From Pirellula sp. (GTDB lineage Bacteria; Planctomycetota; Planctomycetia; Pirellulales; PNKZ01), in the NCBI GenBank assembly GCA_013822735.1, contig PNKZ01000009.1, positions 148,723 through 212,722 on the forward strand: DNA of 64,000 bases. Reading direction: 5' to 3'. The translations under genes were made by a program, and so were the position numbers. Shown one piece after another: positions 43,038 to 50,935 of this stretch. Numbering within the stretch: the stretch's first letter is position 1; every line of letters begins with the position of its first letter. The notes below the pieces were generated by a model. That model ran no database searches. It worked only from the letters and a program-made list of their open reading frames with translations, and had not been told where the DNA came from.

Positions 43038-44432
43038 TTAGCGAACGTAGCTGCCGCCGGGAGCACCGGCAGCCGGATAGCCGCCGGTCGCCGGCGGATA
43101 GGCACCGGCCGGAGCCGTGGTGTTGGTCGTCGGGTAGACGGTGCCCGGGCCTTGTTGACCGGCCGGCGAAACGGCCGGAACGGCGTAGCGGCTCGTCGCG
43201 GATTGCGGCAGAGCGCCCGCCGAAGCCGGCGCGGCGGATGCCATCGGTCCGTAGCCTGCCGGCGTGGCGGCGGTGCTGCCGGGTCGGAAGCCGCCGGCGG
43301 CAGACGCCGATGCGCCTTGGAGCGGCGGAGCGCCCGGAGCCATGAGCGGGCTGGCGGCCGGAGTGCCGTACGAAGGATTATTGCTCGAACGCGCCGCGGT
43401 CGACGCAGTGGCGGAGCCCGAGGTGTTGAGCGGAGCGTTGTAAGCGCCGCTGCCCGTTGCGCCCCCCGAGGTGTTGGCCGGAGCGTTCACGCCGCCCCAA
43501 CCCGAGGTGGGCGTAGCGCTCGCACCGTTGTAGCTTGCGCCGGTGGCCGCGGGAGTGCCGTAGCTGCTCGGGTAGCGTCCCGCCGCAGCGCCGGAAGCTT
43601 CGCTGCCCGCGGAGTTGCGAACACCGTTGAGGTAGCCGCTCGGTGCGGCGCCCGCAGCAGACGGTTGTGCACCGGCCGCTCCCGGAGGAAGGGCGGCGTT
43701 GTATGCGGCAGGCACGGCTCCGCCTGGTGCCGAAGCATACGGATTGGTCATCGTGGCAGCCGCGGGGCCGCCGGCAGTCGTGGCGGCGTAGGGTGAGGCT
43801 GCGCCTCCGGCGGGCGGAGCACCCGACGGACGGGCCGTAGCACCGTAGTTGTTCGGGTTGTACATGCCGCTCGGCGGCGTGCCGGGCGCGGATGCCGCGC
43901 CCCCTTGAGCACCGGCGGCGTAGGGATTCGGAGCCGAAGCACCGTAGCCCATCGTCGCGGCGCCGTAGGGTTCTTTGTTCACAGGCATGCTGCCCGCAGT
44001 GGGCGTGGCGCCGTAGGGGTTAGGCGTCGAGGCGCCGGGAGCCATGGCACCGTACGAAGCAGGTGTTGCGCCGTACGGGTTCGGCGTCGTAGCGCCCGGC
44101 ATTCCGGCGCCCGGCGTCGTCGGCCGTGAAGCCATTGCGTACGGATTGGCGTTGGGGCCGGCGCCCGGCGTCGCACCGGCCGGGGCATAGCTGTTGGCCA
44201 GCGGCGACGGTGTTGCTCCCGCCGACGGCAGAGCCGGTCCGCCCGCTGCGCCGGGCGTCGCGTTTGCGAGTCCGGTCGGCGGGGTGCTGGAATAAGTGCT
44301 GCCCGGCGGCGTGGCGTTCTTGGCCGTGGAGAACGGCCACATTTTCGGCCAACGGGTACCGCTCGACGTGCAACCTAAGGAGCACGACGTGAGCAGACAG
44401 AAAATCACGAAACGCGCAGGATACGCTCGCAT
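43038..44432 (-). CDS. Lipoprotein with NPYG-type repeats, 464 aa
   Basis: The ATG at 44432 gives the lipoprotein signal MRAYPARFVIFCLLTSCSLGC, with lipobox S-L-G-C; GGAAGGA lies ~13 bases upstream. The longer open frame to 44711 is not protein-like. The mature protein is Ala/Pro/Gly/Ser/Thr-rich with recurring NPYGATP, NPYAAGA, SYGTPAA and YGA units about every 10-20 residues. It ends TGGYPAAGAPGGSYVR. The regular Tyr in a flexible background suggests a surface or wall-associated elastic-like protein; no enzyme motif is seen. It is an isolated gene with its own terminator. Confidence 0.75.
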   Translation of the reverse strand: MRAYPARFVIFCLLTSCSLGCTSSGTRWPKMWPFSTAKNATPPGSTYSSTPPTGLANATPGAAGGPALPSAGATPSPLANSYAPAGATPGAGPNANPYAMASRPTTPGAGMPGATTPNPYGATPASYGAMAPGASTPNPYGATPTAGSMPVNKEPYGAATMGYGASAPNPYAAGAQGGAASAPGTPPSGMYNPNNYGATARPSGAPPAGGAASPYAATTAGGPAAATMTNPYASAPGGAVPAAYNAALPPGAAGAQPSAAGAAPSGYLNGVRNSAGSEASGAAAGRYPSSYGTPAATGASYNGASATPTSGWGGVNAPANTSGGATGSGAYNAPLNTSGSATASTAARSSNNPSYGTPAASPLMAPGAPPLQGASASAAGGFRPGSTAATPAGYGPMASAAPASAGALPQSATSRYAVPAVSPAGQQGPGTVYPTTNTTAPAGAYPPATGGYPAAGAPGGSYVR

Positions 44433-44791
44433 GGCTTGATGCGTCCTTCCGCAAATGCCTCGCTCGTGCAGAGAGCCGAAGCCGCGACGACCCTGTCGCG
44501 CACTTCGTGCCGCACATGTAGGAGCGAGAAAATGATCTCGACGAACCTGAAGTGTCTCGGCGGCCGAGCATCCGTGCCCGTCGCCCGAGAAATGGTTGGA
44601 TGTGAACCGCGAGTTCGGCCGAATTGCAATTTCGCCGTGGAACAGCGAAGGATTACGAAACTGCCTCGTCGTGGTGGGGCGGGATATTAGCAGGAGCGCG
44701 CGACCGGTCAATACCAGTTTTTAATGTGCCGCGCAAAAAATGAAATGAGCGCCGCGTTTGTAAATATTGCAAAGGAGAAGTGCGCGAATAG
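44433..44791. other. Spacer of ~360 bp between sodA terminator and lipoprotein gene
   Basis: No gene is supported. The region is upstream of the lipoprotein gene and should hold its promoter and leader; I cannot place a -35/-10 pair with confidence. An AT-rich run (44715-44800) marks the end of the sod transcript. Confidence 0.4.
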
Positions 44792-44829
44792 AAAAAAAAC
44801 GAGCCCGAGGATCTTCATCCCCGGGCTCG
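44792..44829 (-). terminator. Rho-independent terminator of sodA
   Basis: The stem CGAGCCCG (44800-44807) / CGGGCTCG (44822-44829) is followed on the minus strand by eight T (complement of A 44792-44799). It begins ~30 bases after the superoxide dismutase stop. Confidence 0.92.
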
Positions 44830-44858
44830 CTGTGAACGTTGATTCGTGCCGACGAAGC

Positions 44859-45470
44859 TTACTTCTTCGCAGCGGCGTAGCGCTCGGCGACGGCTTTCCA
44901 ATTCACGACATTAAAGAACGCGCCGACATAGTCGGGACGACGGTTCTGATAGTTCAAGTAGTAGGCGTGTTCCCAAACGTCGAGTCCCAAGATCGGCGTG
45001 TTGCCGTGCATCAGCGGGCTGTCTTGGTTCGGTGTGCTTTCGACGACGAGCTTGCCGTCTTTGTTGACGCTCAGCCAAGCCCAACCGCTGCCGAAGCGCG
45101 TGAGGGCCGCCTTGGTGAAGTCTTCCTTAAACTTTGCGAAGCCGCCGACATCGCTGGTGATCGCGTCGGCCAAAGGACCGCTCGGTTCGCCGCCGGCGCC
45201 GGGGCCCATGATCGTCCAGAAGAGCGAGTGGTTGGCGTGGCCGCCGCCGTTGTTGCGGACGACCGTGCGGATGTTTTCCGGCACCTTCTCGATTCCGGCG
45301 ACGAGCGCTTCGATCGATTGGTTGCCGAGATCCGTTCCTTGGATCGCGTTGTTCAGGTTCGTAATGTAGGTCTGATGGTGCTTGCCGTGGTGAATCTCCA
45401 TCGTCTTCGCATCAATGTGCGGTTCGAGAGCGTTGAAGGCGTACGGCAAGGGGGGCAACGTGTAAGACAT
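44859..45470 (-). CDS. Superoxide dismutase (Mn/Fe family)
   Basis: The ATG at 45470 ([20 protein letters not shown]) gives the usual SOD start and 203 aa. All four metal ligands are present: His in [13 protein letters not shown], His in [10 protein letters not shown], and Asp and His in DVWEHAYY. The residues around them ([24 protein letters not shown]) are closer to the Mn or cambialistic forms than to strict Fe-SOD; metal use is inferred. Cytoplasmic, with no signal peptide. It converts superoxide to hydrogen peroxide and oxygen. It is a single gene with its own terminator. Confidence 0.95.
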   Translation of the reverse strand: MSYTLPPLPYAFNALEPHIDAKTMEIHHGKHHQTYITNLNNAIQGTDLGNQSIEALVAGIEKVPENIRTVVRNNGGGHANHSLFWTIMGPGAGGEPSGPLADAITSDVGGFAKFKEDFTKAALTRFGSGWAWLSVNKDGKLVVESTPNQDSPLMHGNTPILGLDVWEHAYYLNYQNRRPDYVGAFFNVVNWKAVAERYAAAKK

Positions 45471-45727
45471 GGCGAGAACTCTCCCGGCCGCGCGGCGACC
45501 GAACAATTGGCACTTGGAAACTTGAGAACCGGAGACTTAAGAACTGGCGGGCAATCGCCAATCCGGCTGAATTATCGCCGAATTCAGTTCCGCCGCAAGC
45601 GGCTCGACGGTGTCCCGCGGATAGATCCGCGGCCCTCGACGAAAGCGAGGTTAAAGAATGGTCAGCCAGGTTTGCGCTCAACCGAAATTCGCGAAGCCCT
45701 GAACGAAGAACGCGGCACGGCGTACTT

Positions 45728-48034
45728 TTAGTGTTCGGCTTCTTGCGCTGCGGCGTTTGCGGGCGGAGCGCCGCGGAAGAGGCTACGGATGCTGTGCCAG
45801 AGGCCCCCTTCTTCCTCGGCCACGGCTTCTACGCCGTCGACGTCGGTTGCCATCAAATACGATCGCAAGCTGGCGACCAACTGTCGGGCTCGTTCCATGG
45901 CCGCGGCCGTGCGACGTTCGCGCGACTTTACCGGGCTGATCATCGTCGCGATGCGGGTTCGCTTGAACATGGCCCGCGGGTTGTTTTCCGGCGCGTACGA
46001 TTCTTCATGGAACGCCAAGTCGATAATCAGGCGAATCGTCCGATCGCTTTGACGCTTGAAGAGCGGTCCGCCGCGATCGCCGCCGATGCGCAGCTGCACG
46101 CGGTTGCGATCCGTGAGCGTGATTTCGGCGTGATGATCGGCGACGAAGCCCTTCAGCTTCTCGATATTGCGTTCGAGGGGCGAATCACTGGTCATTTCGC
46201 GCTTCAGCAGCATGTTGCCCGCGAGGCGCTTCTTCGAGGTCGCCGTGATGTGCTTGTCTTCCCCCGCCGCGGCGTCGCCGCCGACGCCGAGCTGCACGAC
46301 GCGATTACGGCCGGTCTCTTTGGCCGTGATCAGCGCGCGATCGGCGCGACGAAGCATCGTTTCCGGCGTATCGCCGGGCTGGACTTCCGTGACGCCGAAG
46401 CTCGCCGTGACGCAGCGTTGGCCGAGCGAAGTGTGACGCACCATGCCGAAGGCGACTCGAATTTCCTCGGCACGCTTGGCGCCGGTGGCATTGTCGCAAT
46501 CGGCGCACAGCAACACGAACTCTTCACCGCCGTAACGGGCCACGAGGTCGCCGGCGCGGCAGAACGTTTGCAGCAAGTGAGCGATCGATTTGATCACCTC
46601 GTCGCCGGCTTGGTGTCCGTAGGTATCGTTGATCGTCTTGAAGCGGTCGATGTCCGTCATGATCAGAGCGCACGGCCGCTTCGTCTCGCGATGCGCTTTG
46701 ACGAACTCGGCCTGCACGCGATCAAACTCCGCCCGGTTGGCGACTTGCGTGAGCGGGTCGCGCGTCGCCATGTCGTGCAGGTTTTGGCAACGCTCTTCGA
46801 GCGTGATTTCTTCGGAGACGTCGTGCATTAGGAGCGTGACGCCGACGACCACGCCGTCGGAATCGACCACCGGCACGGCCTGAGCATCGACGGCGACGAT
46901 CTTACCGCCGCGTCCGTTCACATGGAGGCGCCGCATCCATTGCACTCCGCCGGCCGCCGCTTGCGCCAGCGGACAATCTTTATCGGCGATCGGCCTCTGC
47001 CGTTCGTCGCTCATGCCGATCAGCGACGGAATGAAATTGCGCGAGAGAATGCCGCAGCCGGAGAGGCCCGTCAGACGTTCGGCCCCTTCGTTCCACCGGA
47101 GCACCTTACGATGGGCGTCGACGAAGATCACGGCGTCGTGCATCGATTCGATGAGCCGCTGCTGGAAGAGCGAGTCGAGGGTCGGGATCGGAGCGGCGGC
47201 GCCGACTTCGCCGCGGCGCCATTGTTGTTCGATGAATTGCGGACTGAGCTCGCCGATCCAGCGCCGTGCCGCGGCCGACTGCATCGCCATCGGGTCGCGT
47301 TCGAAGAGCTTGCTGAAGATCGCGACGAGATCCGGATCAAATTGCGTTCCGGCACAGCGGAAGAGCTCGTCGAAGGCCCGCTGCGTCGACATCGCGCGAC
47401 GGAAAATGTGATCGGTCGTCATCGAGTCGAAGGCGTCGGCGACGGCGAGCATCCGCGCGCCGAGCGGCAGGTCGTCGCCATGCCGATCGCAGTGGCCGCG
47501 CTTGCCGTCGAACCAACCGCGTGAATAGCGCACGATATCGAGTACGCCGGGCGAGGCCGAAGAGCCGCGCAGGACTTGTTCGCCCATGAGCCAGTGGCAA
47601 TCCATGATCGCCGCTTCTTGGGCGCTCAAAGGGCCGGGCTTGCAGAGAATCGAATCGAGCACGCCGATCTTGCCGATGTCGTGCAGCAGCGCCGCGAGTT
47701 CAAGCTCGTCGCGCATCACCGGCGGCAGGTCCATCAGCTCGGCCCAGCCGGAGCAGCAGAGAGCCGTCCGCAAGCAATGTTGAGCCGTCGGTTCGTGCTT
47801 CCAGCGGAGCGCCGTGTAAAGGCTCGAGGCGATGCCGAGCCGCGCCTGCACCAAGCTGCTTTCCGTTTCATACGAGTCGACGATCGACGGCGCGGGCGCG
47901 TTGAGCGCTTCGGTCGAGAGATCGTCGACAAGCGTGGAAAGCTCGGCCAAACGCCCCTCCGTCGCGACGTTGAGCGCGTCGACGACCGCCGTCCCGTGAG
48001 ACGAAGGCGAGTGTGGCTTGGTGCGATGGTCCAT
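45728..48034 (-). CDS. HD-domain/PAS/GGDEF signalling protein (diguanylate cyclase)
   Basis: The order in 768 aa is as follows. An HD domain (~75-250) carries LAALLHDIGKIGVLDSILCKPGPLS; the H-D is kept, but the GYP part reads YSRGWFDGKRG, so the HD-GYP signature is degenerate. A PAS domain (~300-420) has MHDAVIFVDAHRKVLRWNEGAERLTG. A GGDEF domain (~430-590) has the active-site form RYGGEEFVLL and a product-inhibition site RAGD eight residues before it. A C-terminal ~170-residue region rich in charged residues is not recognised. No membrane helix is seen. It should make cyclic di-GMP under control of its HD and PAS inputs; phosphodiesterase activity by the HD part is doubtful. Confidence 0.9.
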   Translation of the reverse strand: MDHRTKPHSPSSHGTAVVDALNVATEGRLAELSTLVDDLSTEALNAPAPSIVDSYETESSLVQARLGIASSLYTALRWKHEPTAQHCLRTALCCSGWAELMDLPPVMRDELELAALLHDIGKIGVLDSILCKPGPLSAQEAAIMDCHWLMGEQVLRGSSASPGVLDIVRYSRGWFDGKRGHCDRHGDDLPLGARMLAVADAFDSMTTDHIFRRAMSTQRAFDELFRCAGTQFDPDLVAIFSKLFERDPMAMQSAAARRWIGELSPQFIEQQWRRGEVGAAAPIPTLDSLFQQRLIESMHDAVIFVDAHRKVLRWNEGAERLTGLSGCGILSRNFIPSLIGMSDERQRPIADKDCPLAQAAAGGVQWMRRLHVNGRGGKIVAVDAQAVPVVDSDGVVVGVTLLMHDVSEEITLEERCQNLHDMATRDPLTQVANRAEFDRVQAEFVKAHRETKRPCALIMTDIDRFKTINDTYGHQAGDEVIKSIAHLLQTFCRAGDLVARYGGEEFVLLCADCDNATGAKRAEEIRVAFGMVRHTSLGQRCVTASFGVTEVQPGDTPETMLRRADRALITAKETGRNRVVQLGVGGDAAAGEDKHITATSKKRLAGNMLLKREMTSDSPLERNIEKLKGFVADHHAEITLTDRNRVQLRIGGDRGGPLFKRQSDRTIRLIIDLAFHEESYAPENNPRAMFKRTRIATMISPVKSRERRTAAAMERARQLVASLRSYLMATDVDGVEAVAEEEGGLWHSIRSLFRGAPPANAAAQEAEH

Positions 48035-48300
48035 CGTTAAACAATTCCGGCGCAGAGCAAAAGGTGCTACCGAAACCTAGTTCGCATTGGTGAGTGGGGC
48101 AAACCGCACGGGAAATTCCTACGCCCTTGCCGGCATTAGTCGCCGTTTTGTTCGGTGTATGCGGCAAACTCGTTACGACCGACCCCCTTGCCCGGCTAGG
48201 CCCCCGCAGGTTCAATGGCGGTCGCTTTTCGAACGACTAATAAATCAACGCCGGCGGTCGTCTACGGGCTACCGGCGAATCTCCCCACGGAGCCTTTCGC

Positions 48301-49149
48301 GTGAAGTTCATCAGCTATTCGTCCGGCAACGGTTCGCGCGCCGCCGCACTTGTCGACGGCCGCTACGTCGACGTCAACGCGGCCGACCCTTCGCTGCCGG
48401 TTACGCTCAAGGAACTGGTTGCGCTCGGGGCCGCCGGAATGGCCAAGGCCGCCGCGGCCGTAAAGAAGGGTACGCCGCTAAGCGGCGACCTCCGTATTCT
48501 TGCGCCGATTCCCGATCCGCAGAAAGTGATTTGCGTCGGGCTCAACTACGCCGACCATGCCCGCGAGAGCGGCGTCGAGCCGCCGCCGGAGCCGGTGTTC
48601 TTCTGCAAGTTCCCGACGGCCGTCTGTGCGCACGACGACGTGATCGTGCTGCCGAAGCAGAGCGCGCAGGTCGACTACGAAGCGGAACTTGTCGTCGTCA
48701 TCGGCAAGGGGGGGAAAGATATTCCGAAGGAGAAGGTGCTCGAACACGTTGCCGGATACTGCCCGGGCCACGACGTCTCGGCCCGCGATTGGCAACTTAA
48801 CAAGCCGGGCAAGCAATGGCTGCTCGGCAAAACGTTCGACACGTTCGCTCCCTACGGCCCGACGCTCACGACTCCCGACGAGGCCGGCGATCCGAACAAT
48901 CTCGGGATTCGCCTGCGCCTCAACGGCCAGACGCTGCAAGACTCCAGCACGACGCAGCTGATCTTTAAGATCGACGAACTGATCGCCTACATCTCGCAGG
49001 TCTGCACGCTGGTGCCGGGCGACATCATTTTCACCGGCACGCCGCCGGGCGTGGGCATGGCCCGCAAACCGCCGGTGTTTCTCAAACTGGGCGACACGGC
49101 GGAAGTAGAAATCGAGAAACTGGGAACGCTGCGGAACAAGTGTGTGTGA
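48301..49149 (+). CDS. Fumarylacetoacetate hydrolase (FAH) family protein
   Basis: The start is GTG. The 282-aa protein has the FAH-fold C-terminal domain (~75-282): KVICVGLNYADHARESG, PVFFCKFPTAVCAHDDVIVLP, the metal Glu in VDYEAELVVVIGKGG, GYCPGHDVSARDWQ (metal Asp), GKTFDTFAPYGPTLTT and GDIIFTGTPPGVG. The ~65-residue N-terminal part is the usual small cap. Family members act on acylpyruvates, 2-hydroxyhepta-2,4-dienedioate or oxaloacetate; the substrate cannot be told. No aromatic-degradation genes are adjacent. Confidence 0.92.
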   Translation: MKFISYSSGNGSRAAALVDGRYVDVNAADPSLPVTLKELVALGAAGMAKAAAAVKKGTPLSGDLRILAPIPDPQKVICVGLNYADHARESGVEPPPEPVFFCKFPTAVCAHDDVIVLPKQSAQVDYEAELVVVIGKGGKDIPKEKVLEHVAGYCPGHDVSARDWQLNKPGKQWLLGKTFDTFAPYGPTLTTPDEAGDPNNLGIRLRLNGQTLQDSSTTQLIFKIDELIAYISQVCTLVPGDIIFTGTPPGVGMARKPPVFLKLGDTAEVEIEKLGTLRNKCV

Positions 49150-49164
49150 CCGGCATAAGCCGGT

Positions 49165-49300
49165 AAATTCCAATGACCAAGCACCAAGTTCCAACAGTGA
49201 ACAAGCACAAATGACCCAATGAGCGCTGGAGCGTCATCCGATCATTTAATTCTCCCGCTAGATTGGAATTTGGTGTTTGGTCATTGGTAATTCCGCGACG
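49165..49300. repeat. Inverted CCAA/TTGG heptamer repeats
   Basis: CCAATGA, CCAAGCA, CCAAGTT, CCAACAG units (49170-49200) and CAAATGACCCAATGAG are mirrored by ATTGGAA, TTTGGTG, TTTGGTC, ATTGGTA (49262-49290). They lie in the convergent gap between the FAH gene and aroB, with ~60 bases between the arms. Confidence 0.8.
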
Positions 49301-49311
49301 CAGTCGCGGCG

Positions 49312-50400
49312 TTACAACATCGCCGCGCGGACATCGTCCGGCGCGACGTTGCCGACGAGTTCCACGTGGCCGAGTTTGCTCGGGAGGACGAAGCGGAGCT
49401 TGCCGTGTTCGACCTTCTTATCTCGAGCCATCACGCGAAGAACTTCCTCGTGATCGAGCTCCGGCACGTCGATCGGCAGACCTAGCGCGATGAGGAGTTT
49501 GTGTTGGCGGTCGACCAATTCGCCGTCGATTCGTCCCAGGCGTTCGGCCAACCGCGCGGCGCACATCATGCCGATAGAAACGGCCTCGCCGTGTAGCAGC
49601 GTGTTGTAGTTCGTCAGGGTTTCAAACGCGTGGCAGAACGTGTGGCCGTAGTTGAGCACGGCCCGCAGTCCGGTTTCTTCCCGCTCGTCTTTGCTGACTA
49701 CTTGCGCCTTGAGCGCGCAACTTTGGGCGACGATTTCGCGCAATACGACCGGGTCGCGGTCGAGCAGACCGTCGATGTTTTGTTCCAAATAGGCGAAGAA
49801 CTCGGCATCGAGAATCACGCCGTACTTCACGACTTCGGCCAGCCCCGAGCGGTATTCGCGCAGGGGGAGCGTATCCAGCACGGCCGTATCGATGACGACG
49901 CCGATCGGCTGCCAGAAGGCGCCGACCATATTCTTCGCCCCTTCCAGATTGATGCCGACCTTACCGCCGACGGAGCTATCGACCTGCGCCAAGAGCGTGG
50001 TCGGAACTTGTAGGAAGGGGAGCCCGCGGCCGTAGCTCGCGGCGACGAAGCCGGCCAAGTCGCCGATGACGCCGCCGCCGACGGCCGTGATCACCGTGCG
50101 CCGGTCGGCTCCGAGATCGAGCAGTTTATTCCACAGCCCTTCGAGCACCTCGGCGCACTTCGACGCCTCGCCCGGATCGACGACGAGCAAGTCGACGAGC
50201 ATGTCTGCGTCGCTCAGGCTCTCGGCCACGTTCATGGCGTGCCGGTTCTCGACGTTGGCGTCGGTGATGATCACCGAATGCGAAACCTTGCGCCGCGTCA
50301 TGAGGAAGCGACCGGCGTCGCGCAGGTTGCCCGTGCCGATTTCAATCGCGTAGCTGCGCTCGCCGAGCGCGACGTGCACGGTGCGTTGAGGAAGGCTCAT
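49312..50400 (-). CDS. aroB: 3-dehydroquinate synthase, AroB
   Basis: AroB closes DAHP to 3-dehydroquinate in the shikimate pathway, using NAD and a divalent metal. The ATG at 50400 gives a 362-aa protein of normal length. Conserved blocks include AVGGGVIGDLAGFVAASYGRG (NAD loop), QVPTTLLAQVDSSVGGKVGINL, KNMVGAFWQP, EVVKYGVILD (metal Glu) and LNYGHTFCHAFE (metal His), with a further His at LLHGEAVSIGM. No ribosome-binding site is evident. It is on the same strand as, and 109 bp downstream of, a small acidic gene, in a run of five minus-strand genes. Confidence 0.95.
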   Translation of the reverse strand: MSLPQRTVHVALGERSYAIEIGTGNLRDAGRFLMTRRKVSHSVIITDANVENRHAMNVAESLSDADMLVDLLVVDPGEASKCAEVLEGLWNKLLDLGADRRTVITAVGGGVIGDLAGFVAASYGRGLPFLQVPTTLLAQVDSSVGGKVGINLEGAKNMVGAFWQPIGVVIDTAVLDTLPLREYRSGLAEVVKYGVILDAEFFAYLEQNIDGLLDRDPVVLREIVAQSCALKAQVVSKDEREETGLRAVLNYGHTFCHAFETLTNYNTLLHGEAVSIGMMCAARLAERLGRIDGELVDRQHKLLIALGLPIDVPELDHEEVLRVMARDKKVEHGKLRFVLPSKLGHVELVGNVAPDDVRAAML

Positions 50401-50509
50401 GAGAAGGCGGAAGGGGGAAGGGTGTCTTGCAAGTGTGCCGCTGCCGGCTAGTCCGGCAGTGCGATCGAAAGACACTGCCGGGCAAGCCGACAGTGGCACC
50501 CATCGTCTA

Positions 50510-50731
50510 TTACTTCACGCGGGCGACGTCGGCGTCGGTCACCGTGATGTCGCGGCAGAAGCCGGTGTGCAGGCGCGTGTAATCCAAGTCGGCGGCGTCT
50601 TTCGGAGCGGCGTGCAACTTCGCCTCGATCTGCCCCTTCTCGACGAGCGACAAGCCGGCAAACTCGGCGGGCCAAATCGTCTTGGTTTCCACGACAAGCG
50701 CTTCACGATACGGATCAAATGCGTTAGCCAT
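50510..50731 (-). CDS. Small acidic protein, 73 aa, unknown function
   Basis: An ATG start and a compact mixed-charge sequence (MANAFDPYREALVVETKTIW, then GLSLVEKGQIEAKLHAAP). There is no membrane helix and no Cys pair. It lies between the AsmA-like gene and aroB on the same strand and could be co-transcribed with them. It has protein-like composition and a complete frame, unlike the overlapping alternatives, but I do not recognise the family and function is unknown. Confidence 0.6.
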   Translation of the reverse strand: MANAFDPYREALVVETKTIWPAEFAGLSLVEKGQIEAKLHAAPKDAADLDYTRLHTGFCRDITVTDADVARVK

Positions 50732-50824
50732 CTTCGCAGCGTCTCAACCGGCGGGAATTGCGGAAAATCAAGAGCCTGCCAGTATAACGCCGGGCGTAGG
50801 GGGCGTGTAGGGCCGCCCTGTCGG

Positions 50825-50935
50825 GCGGAATGACCAAGAACCAAATTCCAAGCGGGATTGAACCTGAATCACCGCACGACCAAGCGCATGCCTGATTTGG
50901 AAGTTGGTGCTTGGACCTTGGAATTTAGCCGCGCG
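50825..50935. repeat. Inverted CCAA/TTGG heptamers
   Basis: AATGACC/AAGAACC/AAATTCC units (50828-50849) oppose GATTTGG/AAGTTGG/TGCTTGG/ACCTTGG (50893-50926). The right arm runs up to the 3' end of the AsmA-like gene. Same family as 49165-49300 and 52797-52845. Confidence 0.75.
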
